The position numbers and the translations under genes were made by a program. A stretch of DNA of 64,000 nt, from positions 62,001-126,000 of the forward strand of contig NZ_FSRH01000010.1 in assembly GCF_900141635.1 (NCBI RefSeq). The letters are read 5' to 3'. The stretch comes from Peptoclostridium litorale DSM 5388. GTDB lineage: Bacteria; Bacillota; Clostridia; Peptostreptococcales; Peptostreptococcaceae. The notes below the pieces were generated by a model, which was not told the DNA's origin, did no database searches, and worked only from the letters and a program-made list of their open reading frames with translations. Of the stretch, positions 16,779-25,518 are shown piece by piece (within the stretch, counting starts at the first letter, position 1; each line of letters begins with the position of its first letter).

Positions 16779-18347
16779 TCATTGATTTTGCAGCCGTCCC
16801 TCGATTGTAATACCGAGCTCATGTGCGGTTTCCAGTCCTTTTATTGTTAATTTATCGTCCTGGAAAACCAACTGGAAAGTGAAGTGGTTATTGGCGGCTA
16901 TCTCATCATACTCGAGTATAAATGTCCCATCCTCTTCCCAGTAGCCCCGTGCCCCTTTAGGAAGATCGTATTCGCCCTGGGACATGCGATATACGCCGTC
17001 CAGGCCTACAAGCTGCGGCGGGCTTGGGCGCTCGCCTGTAAATGCAATGTGCAGTACGGCCTCTGCAGATTCATTGAAGTCAAGGCGAAGTGTCTTCAGC
17101 TCAAGCCGATTGCTATCTAGCACATATGTCTTGCCCGAAATTACTTTTGCCATATCAGGAAGAGGCTCAACCTGCTTTGTAGCTGGGGGCTTAAGTATTT
17201 GCGCCAGTGTTTCTTTGAGTTTTTCCATTCCCTCAGGATTTGCAGGCAAAGGCTTAGTCGGGTCAACCAGAGACGGAACCAATAAAGGCATAATCTCATC
17301 TATATCAAATCCTCCGCCCGTAGTCACCACTATGATACCTAATGCCGGAATCACTTGTATCCGCTGGCCGCCACGCCCTATTGCGGCGAATTCACTGCCT
17401 GCAATACCTGACATTGTCCACCATCCATATCCGTAATCGTCGTCCATTCCAGTCTTTATTTGCGTATTCACTGAACTTTCAACCCATTCTCGCGATACTA
17501 TCTGCCTTTCTTCCCACACACCCCTATTAAGCCACAGGTAGCCGATCTTTGCTACATCATGTGGGTGCAGATATAGATCTCCCCAGCCGTGGTTGAATCC
17601 CTGCGGGTCAGCAGGCCATATGACGTCTTGAATTCCAAGTGGCTCAAACAGGTTCTGCCTGGCGAACTCAAGCGCAGCCATGCCCGTTGCTTTTTGCAGT
17701 ATGGCTGAGAGCAGGTGCATTCCAGGGCTGTCATATACAAAGGTGGTTCCAGGCTGGCTTACCACCTTGCGATCAAGTGCAAACTGCACCCAGTCTTCAC
17801 TTTCCTGCATATTCCTGAGTGTCCCCTCGTCGCCTTCAAGCCCCATGGATTCCAGCCCTGAGGACATGCTGGCCAGATGCCGTACTGTTATGCTTTTTTT
17901 GCGATCATCGAGGTTGGCTATGGTGTACTCTGGAAAAAACGACACCATCGGCTGGTCCATATCCAACTTGCCTTGGTCTGCGGCAATTCCTATCAGTGTG
18001 GTCGTAATGCTCTTGGTCACCGAGGCCAAATCATGGACTGTCTTGCCGTCATATGGATAAAACGAAGCGTCAACCACCACCATGCCATTGCGTATTATAA
18101 GCAGGCTGTGAATATCAACCTCCCTTTCGCGTATAATCCGTAGCCCTTCCGCCAGCTTTGATGAATCAATCCCATGCTCCTCTGGTGTGCTGCTTTTCCA
18201 GCTTTGGGTTGGCCAGTATGTTGGCCTAGAATCCGGCTTTTGACTAATCAAATACTGTACTATAAGTATAGCCAGCATCGCCAATATGACAAAGGCGGAC
18301 ATTGCCCCAAACACCAAAAACCTGTCCCGTCTTAAATCTCTTTTCAT
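16779..18347 (-). CDS. Membrane-anchored serine hydrolase (class C beta-lactamase/PBP fold)
   Basis: A 522-residue protein with one N-terminal transmembrane anchor (about residues 12-34) and an extracellular beta-lactamase-related domain. The SxxK motif is in ASVTKSIT, the YxN-like motif is YDSPG, and the third motif region is GRGGQRIQ. The segment SGLESMG after RHLASM is usual for class C-like esterases. A further 130-residue C-terminal domain follows a proline-rich linker (PPATKQVEPLP). Such proteins are esterases, D-aminopeptidases or carboxypeptidases; true beta-lactamase activity is unlikely from sequence alone. GGGAGGTG precedes the ATG. It stands alone. Confidence 0.9.
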   Translation of the reverse strand: MKRDLRRDRFLVFGAMSAFVILAMLAILIVQYLISQKPDSRPTYWPTQSWKSSTPEEHGIDSSKLAEGLRIIREREVDIHSLLIIRNGMVVVDASFYPYDGKTVHDLASVTKSITTTLIGIAADQGKLDMDQPMVSFFPEYTIANLDDRKKSITVRHLASMSSGLESMGLEGDEGTLRNMQESEDWVQFALDRKVVSQPGTTFVYDSPGMHLLSAILQKATGMAALEFARQNLFEPLGIQDVIWPADPQGFNHGWGDLYLHPHDVAKIGYLWLNRGVWEERQIVSREWVESSVNTQIKTGMDDDYGYGWWTMSGIAGSEFAAIGRGGQRIQVIPALGIIVVTTGGGFDIDEIMPLLVPSLVDPTKPLPANPEGMEKLKETLAQILKPPATKQVEPLPDMAKVISGKTYVLDSNRLELKTLRLDFNESAEAVLHIAFTGERPSPPQLVGLDGVYRMSQGEYDLPKGARGYWEEDGTFILEYDEIAANNHFTFQLVFQDDKLTIKGLETAHELGITIEGRLQNQ

Positions 18348-18704
18348 GGTTCACCTCCCATATTCGATAAAACCACTTTGGAGACACAGTGTATTCCTTG
18401 CCCTGATAAACCCAAACCCTGCAGTCAACCCTATCTCCACATAAATTACCAATCCAAAATTACAAATTCTACCTTTCAATTAATTTTTCCAAGTATTTTT
18501 ACATATTTTCTACCCAAAAAGCCAAAATAATAAAGGGCTTTAACAATTCAAACGAGCTTTTTATGGTTTTAACTTTTTATTTTTTCCATTTTTATTATCA
18601 CATTACAATTAATTTTCATACATTCTCCAAACTATGTTTAGGCACATGATATGTGGTTATTTTATATATTACATAAACTAAAACTGCTTATACTGGAGGC
18701 TGCC
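18348..18704. other. AT-rich spacer without a recognisable gene
   Basis: This is 357 bases of very AT-rich sequence between the serine hydrolase (minus) and a plus-strand remnant region. I see no tRNA, no clear hairpin terminator and no open frame with a ribosome binding site. Confidence 0.4.
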
Positions 18705-18779
18705 ATGGACAACGACAAATCAAAATATTCCAAACCAAAAAAATATTTTACAAAGAGATTTAGAGATATTCTATTGTAA
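18705..18779 (+). CDS. Possible 24-residue basic small protein or 5' gene fragment
   Basis: ATG at 18705 follows GGAGG by 5 bases and opens MDNDKSKYSKPKKYFTKRFR, ending at TAA 18777. The start signal is good. The next frame continues with protein-like codons (GPRLRDVLAAPAHIISRRVK) up to the THEP1-like remnant, so this may be the front end of a frameshifted gene. Confidence 0.3.
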   Translation: MDNDKSKYSKPKKYFTKRFRDILL

Positions 18780-18849
18780 ATTATATGGACCAAGACTAAG
18801 GGACGTATTGGCTGCACCAGCGCACATTATATCAAGGAGGGTAAAATAT

Positions 18850-19056
18850 ATGAAAAATAAAATATTCATAACCGCAAAGCCAGGAAGAGGCAAGACAACT
18901 GCAATAAAGGAAATAGTAATCGGAACAATATGCTACCGTAGTTTTCCCTGGATTGATGAATTCAAAAAATCAAATGAGATTGAAGTGATTGAGCTAAACT
19001 TGGAAAATAGAGATGATCTTCCAGGCATAGTGTTGGATAAGTTGGGAATGAAATAG
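18850..19056 (+). pseudogene. THEP1-like nucleoside-triphosphatase with internal deletion
   Basis: A 68-residue frame with GGAGGG before the ATG. Residues 1-20 (MKNKIFITAKPGRGKTTAIK) are the P-loop start of a THEP1-type NTPase. Residues 22-68 (IGTICYRSFPWIDEFKKS and ENRDDLPGIVLDKLG) are the C-terminal end of the same family. The ~100 residues between, including Walker B, are missing, and the join stays in frame. It should have no NTPase activity. The same kind of clean internal loss is seen in three other genes of this window. Confidence 0.75.
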
Positions 19057-19219
19057 CTTCCATAATCAATTATGAATGCGCGTATTTATCCCTTGTGTCT
19101 TTTACAGGCAAAGTGATCTCGCCCGCTCTGACATCGCCCACAAAGCTTACATCCAGTAATCTCTCCCATATCTCATGGAGTGGAAAAAGGCTATATGTGC
19201 ATATACGTCTTAATCTCCA

Positions 19220-20152
19220 TCAGTATCTAAACCACTCATATCTTTCTCTAGCAATATTTAAATACTCATCAGCATTTGCTTTATTCTCTGCGTACAGCTG
19301 ATGCCATTCAGCCGACACGAGCATATCTTCATACAATTTGGCCCTCCAGGCTTCCAGCATATGTCTTTCAAATTTCATGAAATCTGCCGCACATATCACT
19401 TCATTCCCGGATGATGCCGAAAGCTTAGTAAGCCAGTCAAGACCCTCCCCACATCGAAGCAAGTGGTGATCGAGAATCAATGTCTTAACCCCTTTTGCCA
19501 GCTTCAACGCATTGTTCCAGGCTTTTTCCGTTCTGCCCTTCATATACTCTTCCAAATATATTGGAGGGCCGCTGGCTAAAACTATGTCCGGCTTGCATTC
19601 TAATATATCGTCTATTGTATCTTCATCCAGAAATTGAATATCCGAGGCATGCAAAAATACGTTTTTACAGTCCGATATCTTTGTCATTGTAACATTGCCA
19701 TGCCGTGTGCCCTTTTCGCCATGTGGCACCGGCTTTAAAAATGACAGAAAAGCATCGGCCTGGCCCTTGGCTTCATAAATATTTTTATTTAAACCTAAAA
19801 TAAGCCCCTCTTCTCTTTTTTTAAGTTTTTCATTTAATTCATCGCATTTGTTAGCCCATATTTTGTAATTTGACGGGATTTGCCTCACTTGATCTACCGA
19901 CAGCTGGTATGGATTCGCATCGTACAGTGGCGTGTGGTCTCCATGAAAATGGCTTATGACAACATCTGTGGAATCTTCCAATTCCTCTAGTATTCTATTT
20001 CTTATGATTCGTCCCACTCCCACTTGAACAGGATGAGGCATAAGGCCATTTCTGAGAATCCCCAAAGCAATCCCTGGATCAATGAATATTTTTCTGTTTT
20101 CAACTTCGACGACACAGCTTAATCCTCTTACCCCTGTGCCGCTTCTGTAATT
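19220..20152 (-). pseudogene. UPF0282/metallo-beta-lactamase-fold protein, 5' end lost
   Basis: About 280-310 residues of a UPF0282-like metallo-beta-lactamase-fold protein. The core motif HFHGDHTPLYD is intact, and RHGNVTMTKI, LHASDIQFLDE and ILDHHLLR follow in family order. Coding similarity extends upstream of the first possible start (TTG 20065) through IFIDPGIALG and NYRSGTGVRG, but that part has no start codon and its frame is closed by a TGA. Immediately upstream lies the end of an unrelated peptidase gene in another frame. The 5' end was probably removed by a rearrangement. A shortened protein from TTG cannot be excluded, but no ribosome binding site supports it. Confidence 0.65.
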
Positions 20153-20400
20153 AAGGCGTATGTGATGCCATATGTAACATTTTCTAAATCACAGTTTATA
20201 TCTATTATCATAAAATTGTTTATAATGAAAATGGATATATCTATCCATTCTTCTCTTGTGTGCGCCCCATCACCTATAATCGTACCTATTGTGTTGGCCA
20301 GCACACCTCTTGAAAGAGGTATCTTTGCATCTGTAGAATAAGGCTGACAGTCTATTGGCCCATCATAATACTTGTGAATTGTCGGATGAAAAGCTAAATG
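20128..20400 (-). pseudogene. C-terminal remnant of an M20-family metallopeptidase
   Basis: 90 open codons without a start. YSTDAKIPLSRGVLANTIG followed by GDGAHTREEWIDIS is the typical C-terminal block of M20 peptidases and deacylases, in which STDAN and GxGAHT-xEW carry conserved residues. The frame ends in TAA at 20128 inside the start region of the UPF0282-like remnant. The body of the gene (metal site and dimerisation domain) is gone. Confidence 0.6.
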
Positions 20401-20641
20401 CTACCGACGCTATGATAAAAACCTTCAAAAATATGAGTCCCGAATCCAAATCACTCCTGAAAAAAACGATAGAGCTATTTTTCGATGAAAGCAAAAATAA
20501 ACTTAGTTGGATATTCAGTTCAGCAAGTGAGTTTCTATCTCGGAAAATGGGACTTTGCAGTATTTTGTGCCTTTATATATGGAACAGAATGTGCATTTGT
20601 TGTACGAAGATCCCTGTGTTACAGGCAGCATGGTTGTCATT

Positions 20642-21624
20642 TCATACTGAGTTTATCTCGAAGATATTGTAGTTTCCATCCTCGATGAAGTACTCTATGA
20701 TAATGTCGAATTTACTGCTGTGCGAAAGGGCAAATCCGGCCTTAAGCAGCAAATCTTTGGTTTCATCAAGATTCAGCCTGAGTGCTATGGCAAATGCAAT
20801 TACAGTGGACTTGCTCGGCTTATAATTTATATCATTGCGTATCTTTGAAAAAAGCTTTCGGTCTATATTTGCTTTTTTATATGTCTCCACATCTGTCATA
20901 TCCTTTTCGTCGATAAGTCTCAGTAGTCTCTGCGAGAAGCTTTCGTCCAATTGACTTACTACATCGTCAAGGCTTCGTTTGGATTTTTTTGCAGGTGCAG
21001 GCGCTTCCCTCGGAAATACCCTATACTCTTCCTGATAGGCCTTGATTATCTTATCTCTTTCTTCTAATCTGGCATTATAATTATAAGGCTGTTCTTCTAT
21101 GTACTTATCATCAATATATTATATTGCGCAATGGATGAAAAAAGCTTCTCTGACAGCATAAATGCCGCCCTGTCGTATACAACAAGAAAAATAGTCATTT
21201 CATTGCGTAGCAGAAAATCTCCTATAACCGAAATTGCGATCTTCAATGCCTTATCCTTTGGACATCTAAATGCCCCCGAGGAAATCAGCGGGAATGCAAT
21301 ACTCTCTAGTTCATATTCTTTCGCTAATGCAAGCGAATTCCTGTAGCAGTCGGCCAGCAGCTTTTCCTCATCGCTTTTGCCGTCATTCCATACCGGTCCG
21401 ACAGTGTGGATTACATAATTTGCAGGCAGCCTGTAGCCTTTTGTTATCTTTGCTTTGCCGACTTCACAACCTCCAATGGTGCGGCACTCTGCAAGAAGCT
21501 CTGGCCCTGCGGCCCGATGTATTGCCCCGTCAACCCCTCCCCCGCCAAGCAAGGATGAATTTGCCGCATTGACAATTGCATCGGCATGAACTTTAGTTAT
21601 AAGGTTTGCTCTTCTTATTTTCAT
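20642..21624 (-). pseudogene. Macro-domain ADP-ribose protein with C-terminal HTH-like domain, split by a 5-bp duplication
   Basis: The upstream part (21624 down to about 21110) is a macro domain that binds or hydrolyses ADP-ribose: [52 protein letters not shown]. It ends early as [14 protein letters not shown]. Directly after, in another frame, come [20 protein letters not shown], a linker rich in Pro/Ala/Lys, and a helical DNA-binding-like domain ([20 protein letters not shown]). The shift comes from CAATAT-AATAT-ATTG, an extra AATAT at about 21119-21123. The 3' end also stops early at 20642. The joined form is common in clostridia, as I remember it. The macro domain could still fold alone. 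Confidence 0.75.
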
Positions 21625-21635
21625 ATTACAATCTG

Positions 21636-22451
21636 CTATAAATTTTTACATTCAGAAACTGCTTTTCTGCAGGCCTTCACAAATATGGACGCATCGAGGC
21701 TGTATGTCACGCTGTCAAATCCTAAAGAGAACCATTCGCGTGCAGCTTCCGGACTGCCTGCAAATATAAATGAAAGTTTGTTGGCCCTTTTACATGCATC
21801 GAGTATGTGAAGTATAGCATCCTTAAGTTTTGGAGAGTCAAATTCAAAAGGCACCCCAAGAGCTATGGATAAATCGCACGGACCAACGAATATGCCGTCA
21901 ACTCCTTCCACAGCCAGTATTTCGTCTATATTTTCATACGCCTGTGCTGTTTCGCATTGTGGAAGTATTAATGTTTCATAGTTACAGCGCTTGGTATATG
22001 AATTCGCGTCAGCAGCCCATGAATCCTCTCCCCAGCAGCTCACCCTTGTGGGGCAAAACCCCCTTTGTCCGAGAGGCGCAAATTTCGCAAGACGCACAAG
22101 CTCCTTCACCTGATCCACAGTGTGTATGTTGGGAACGACAAGACCCTTGGCTCCCACATCCAGCATGCGCAAAACGCTCGACCTGGTTATTTCACAAATT
22201 CGAACAAGAGGTGTAATTCCCCCATATTCCGCAACCCTTATGCAATCTGCAGCTGTTTCCACTGAAAAAGGACCGTGCTCCGTATCTATTATCAAATAGT
22301 CAAAGCCGCCTCTTGACAGGCACTCTACTGTGCCGGCGCCTCCCATTTCTAAAAAAGTTCCGAGGGTTTTGCTGCCGGATAGCGATTTTTCCTTTAGTTC
22401 GTTTTTCATTGCTGGAACAGATGATGTTTCGGAAAATGATAAGTCATACAT
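21636..22451 (-). CDS. HpcH/HpaI-type aldolase
   Basis: A 271-residue class II aldolase of the HpcH/HpaI family, which cleaves or forms 2-keto-3-deoxy acids with a divalent metal. Motifs: [14 protein letters not shown] with the metal-adjacent Glu-His, [51 protein letters not shown] lies 6 bases before the ATG. A short open frame (22475-22684) precedes it by 24 bases and may share its transcript. The substrate cannot be told; the small upstream frame gives no clue. The protein is complete. Confidence 0.88.
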   Translation of the reverse strand: MYDLSFSETSSVPAMKNELKEKSLSGSKTLGTFLEMGGAGTVECLSRGGFDYLIIDTEHGPFSVETAADCIRVAEYGGITPLVRICEITRSSVLRMLDVGAKGLVVPNIHTVDQVKELVRLAKFAPLGQRGFCPTRVSCWGEDSWAADANSYTKRCNYETLILPQCETAQAYENIDEILAVEGVDGIFVGPCDLSIALGVPFEFDSPKLKDAILHILDACKRANKLSFIFAGSPEAAREWFSLGFDSVTYSLDASIFVKACRKAVSECKNL

Positions 22452-22474
22452 TCTAATCTCCCCCTGTTTTTTAT

Positions 22475-22684
22475 TTATTCCTTAAACTTTGCAGTTGAAT
22501 TTATGCTGGGAACATTGAAAATTCCTGTATCCCCTATGCCGATTCCTTCTATTGATGTTCTGCAATTTTCTTTTTCTTCATGGCAACCCAGCTTGACCAA
22601 ATCCCTATACTGATTATATTTACCCGTATAATCTCTCCTGACATCTTTATGTATCTCTAAATACGGCCTTGCCCACGAAAACAT
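22475..22684 (-). CDS. Small protein or gene remnant upstream of the aldolase
   Basis: A 69-codon frame starting MFSWARPYLEIHKDVRRDY, 5 bases after AGGAG. The middle (TGKYNQYRDLVKLG) looks like the end of a carbohydrate-kinase-type protein, but I cannot assign it firmly. It lies 24 bases upstream of the aldolase gene on the same strand. Either a small real gene or a truncated partner. Confidence 0.35.
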   Translation of the reverse strand: MFSWARPYLEIHKDVRRDYTGKYNQYRDLVKLGCHEEKENCRTSIEGIGIGDTGIFNVPSINSTAKFKE

Positions 22685-22822
22685 TGTTTCTCCTGCCATC
22701 TAACATGATTATTCTTTTCCCATTTCCTATGTTTCCCTGAGTATGATCCTTCATCTGAAATTATGCTTTATAACCGGATCTATGCCTGCTTATACGCAGG
22801 TACTCATACTTTTGCAAAAACT

Positions 22823-22848
22823 AAAAACTCCCAATTCGGGAGTTTTCA
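22823..22848 (-). terminator. Intrinsic terminator after the YkgJ-family gene
   Basis: Minus-strand stem AAACTCCC/GGGAGTTT around GAATT, followed by TTTAGTTTTTG, within 10-30 bases of the stop codon at 22854. Confidence 0.8.
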
Positions 22849-22853
22849 AATTT

Positions 22854-23522
22854 TTAAATTATGCCAAGCTTTGCTTTAGCTTCGGGAAGTCTGGCAAAAA
22901 AAGCTGTATAAAAATCCTCCCCCTCTTTTAACGTCATTCTATAAAACATGTTCAGCAGGTATTCATTGATTTCACTAAGCTCTTGCTCTTCTCTTATAAA
23001 CTTAATACGAAAGCTAAGCGCTTTTATAAAATTATGCCAGGCAAGAATAAACGCCTTGTTTTCCTGATGATTTTTAATGCCGATCCATTTTTTCACTTTG
23101 ACTTTTTTCAGCTTGTTTTTTAGACAGGCTCCGACTTGCAAGAAATATTTGAAATCATCTTCTTCATACACTCTTCCAAGAGGGAACAAGCGGCAAATAT
23201 TCGGCCTGTGAGCATGTACGTAGCATCTGTCTTCTTCATTTAAGAAGCCACAACGTTCAGACTCTCCATGCATTTTTAAATGCGGCAAAATGATTTTGTC
23301 ATTCAATCGAAGCTCAATCTTGTCTTCAAGCAGTTCGTCAAATGATACGTTTAAATAGCTCGCGATTTCATAAACATCAAACGGATTCAGTACGACCAAA
23401 TCTCCAACGCCATGACAACATGCGCTGCAGCCTTCACAGCCACCGGCATCTGCTTTTACCATATCTTTGATGTCATAGATTTTTCCATCAGAAATACCTT
23501 CCAAAGTCTTCAATGTCTTCAT
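22854..23522 (-). CDS. YkgJ-family cysteine cluster protein
   Basis: A 222-residue protein with the YkgJ (CxxCxxC) signature near the N-terminus: GGCEGCSACCHGVGDLVVL, then CGFLNEEDRCYVHAHRPNIC and CRLFPLG. The eight or so cysteines probably bind zinc or an iron-sulfur cluster. The remaining half is helical and basic. The function is unknown. A terminator follows directly, so this is a single-gene unit. Confidence 0.85.
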   Translation of the reverse strand: MKTLKTLEGISDGKIYDIKDMVKADAGGCEGCSACCHGVGDLVVLNPFDVYEIASYLNVSFDELLEDKIELRLNDKIILPHLKMHGESERCGFLNEEDRCYVHAHRPNICRLFPLGRVYEEDDFKYFLQVGACLKNKLKKVKVKKWIGIKNHQENKAFILAWHNFIKALSFRIKFIREEQELSEINEYLLNMFYRMTLKEGEDFYTAFFARLPEAKAKLGII

Positions 23523-23628
23523 TTTTCACCCTCTACTATATGCCCAATTGCAATTAATTATTACAAGATGATATAAGTTTAATCAGACATAAACAGGTTG
23601 TCAATGTTTAAATTTCAAAGAGATATAA

Positions 23629-24118
23629 TGTCCTCAGGTAGTTGGACACAAAATCGAAAAAATAAGATAAACTAAAAGTATGACTAAAAAACTAAAAAAC
23701 TAAAAAACTGGACCCCAGAAGAAAAATCTAGAATTGTACTTGAAGTGCTTCGTGAAGAAAGCACTCTAATTGAAATCGCCAATAAATATGGTGCAAGCGT
23801 GATAAGAAGGCTAAAACCTATCCATATCTACTCAGAAATCTCAACATAAACCGACCTAATCAAGTATGGGCAATTGACATCACTTACATCGGAACACCTA
23901 CAGGGTTTGTCTATATGGTGGCAATTATCGACTGGCATTCAAGATGACTAATGCTTATATGGAACGCTATAACTATGAACGAGAACACCAAGGTCTTAAT
24001 AACAAAACTCCTAGTGAGCTCTTTCATTCAACAAAAAAAGTCGCTGTATAGCATATCAAAACACGGAAGGAGGATTTATCTTAAGAGATCGATTTTCGTG
24101 TCTTGACAAGCGGGGACA
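23629..24118 (+). mobile_element. Decayed IS3-family insertion sequence with both ends
   Basis: Imperfect inverted repeats bound a 490-base element: left TGTCCTCAGGTAGTTGGACAC, and the reverse complement of the right end starts TGTCCCCGCTTGTCAAGACA. Inside are pieces of a transposase pair. OrfA: WTPEEKSRIVLEVLREESTL after a frameshift in an AAAAAACT repeat near 23690. OrfB: NRPNQVWAIDITYIGTPTGF, the first DDE Asp block, closed by TGA, and a last block RYNYEREHQGLNNKTPSELF. Most of OrfB, including two catalytic residues, is deleted. The element is immobile. Confidence 0.8.
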
Positions 24119-24168
24119 TTATACTATTTGTTCCCTTTAAACTTGTTTCCATTGAAGTCCCTATCTTT

Positions 24169-24355
24169 CTATAAACCGATTGCTTTTTTTGCGGTCTCCG
24201 AAGCGATCTCAACAAGCAGCGATCTTGCAATTCCATCCCACAGCTCTCTTGTCAGCCTCCTATCAATAGAATTTATTTTTAAAACTGCCAGTTTGTTTCT
24301 TGAATTGTCTGAGCAATTAGCTCTATGCTCTTATTCAACTCTTCTTTATCTTCAT
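24169..24355 (-). pseudogene. Coding remnant, unidentified
   Basis: The minus strand reads YEDKEELNKSIELIAQTIQE up to a stop, then in a neighbouring frame RRLTRELWDGIARSLLVEIA and ends with TAG at 24169. Composition suggests a broken helical protein. No family is recognised. It lies beside the dead insertion sequence. Confidence 0.25.
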
Positions 24356-24376
24356 AGGTAGTTCTCGACCCTCTTA

Positions 24377-25072
24377 TTATTTTTTTTCTGAATCCGGCAC
24401 ATCCGCTTCGTTATCGTAGCCTCTGCTCTCCCAGTAACCTTTATATTTGGAATTGTCCGATAGTTCAATTTCAATTACCCACCTGGCCCACTTATAGCCA
24501 AGCTTATCTTCTGCGACTACGATGAAGGGATATCCCAATGACGGCGGCAATGTGATCCTGTTTGATGAATAGGCAAGGATCATCTTTTTGTCTATGATAT
24601 CCTGCAACGGAATCGAGGTTGTATAGCCGTCAATACAGTGGAAAATGACAGTGTCAGCCTTTTCATCTGCTCCGGCAAGATCAATTATATCTTTTAACAT
24701 AGCGCCTTTCCATAGCACTGTCGCATCCCACCCCTCGACGCAATGCAAAGTGATCAGTTTTTCATAGGCAGCGAGAGAAAGTACGTCGTCATATGACAGT
24801 GAAACTGTTGATTTCACAAGGCCTGATACTTTCAAAATATAACTGTTGATATCGACCGTCTGAATACCTTTAATCGAATTATCTCTCAGTCCAGCGGAAG
24901 GATCCAGTTTGGTCCCCTTGTAATCCCGTATCTCCAGCTCGCTGAATCGATTTTCAGTCGCCTTGGAAATAACGTCCACATCTTCGGATGCGTTTTCTCT
25001 TGATCCACTGTTGCATGAAACCAGTAGCAATACAGATAATAATAATGTGGTTAGACAAAAAACTCTTTTCAT
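24377..25072 (-). CDS. Lipoprotein with sulfite-oxidase-type molybdopterin-binding fold
   Basis: A 231-residue predicted lipoprotein: signal peptide with the lipobox LLVSC near residue 20, then one oxidoreductase molybdopterin-binding domain (Pfam PF00174 type). The conserved LHCVEGWDATVLWKGAML carries the Cys that in this family ligates Mo through sulfur; GYPFIVVAEDKLGYKWARWV is the conserved C-terminal block. The domain is short, without the dimerisation domain of sulfite oxidases, as in several Gram-positive relatives. It would act outside the membrane. Start at ATG 25072 with GGAGG 8 bases upstream. Cofactor occupancy is inference. Confidence 0.82.
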   Translation of the reverse strand: MKRVFCLTTLLLSVLLLVSCNSGSRENASEDVDVISKATENRFSELEIRDYKGTKLDPSAGLRDNSIKGIQTVDINSYILKVSGLVKSTVSLSYDDVLSLAAYEKLITLHCVEGWDATVLWKGAMLKDIIDLAGADEKADTVIFHCIDGYTTSIPLQDIIDKKMILAYSSNRITLPPSLGYPFIVVAEDKLGYKWARWVIEIELSDNSKYKGYWESRGYDNEADVPDSEKK

Positions 25073-25518
25073 AATCGTAACCTCCAATAATGTCAATTTT
25101 TGTTCGCAAAAACGGGTTCTCCAAATGTACGGTTCACCGTATAGTATCATTGACCATGCAAAAGTCTAAATCATAGTAAAACCGGTTATCTCCGCCTATT
25201 CATAGCATACCCGCCGACAGAAACTGTCAATCTCGCTCCTGTAATAAATCTATGGCATATTTTACACATAAACGTTGAAATAAAATTTATGCTCGCTTTT
25301 AACCAACTAAAAAGGGTTCAAACGGATTTTCACATATCCATTTGAACCCTCTATTTCTTATTGTTTACTGCTATATCGGCATTGCCACTCCAACGCATAG
25401 TCTTTACATACATAATCATTACACTCAGTATAATATCGATTTATGCTACATAGTATCGACTCTTTTTCCGCCATTAGGGCTTAGTGATTCAATGAAACCA
25501 GCATATTTATAAACTCTT
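25073..25518. other. Gene-free spacer of 446 bases
   Basis: The stretch holds a terminator (25305-25351) and, close to the lipoprotein gene, the inverted repeat TACGGT-GA-ACCGTA on the minus strand at about 25128-25141. Nothing else is recognised. Confidence 0.4.
25305..25351 (-). terminator. Intrinsic terminator, probably of the GGDEF gene
   Basis: Minus-strand stem GGGTTCAAATGGAT/ATCCGTTTGAACCC (one G-T pair) followed by TTTTTAG, about 170 bases beyond the stop of the GGDEF gene at 25519. Confidence 0.7.

Noticed and set aside
20355-20672. 105-codon plus-strand frame
   Set aside because: Only about 40 codons look protein-like, there is no ribosome binding site, and it lies across remnants on the other strand; treated as scraps.
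25105-25150. 3' end of a group II intron (TACGGTGAACCGTAC)
   Set aside because: No domain V follows, and the match is limited to about 15 bases.
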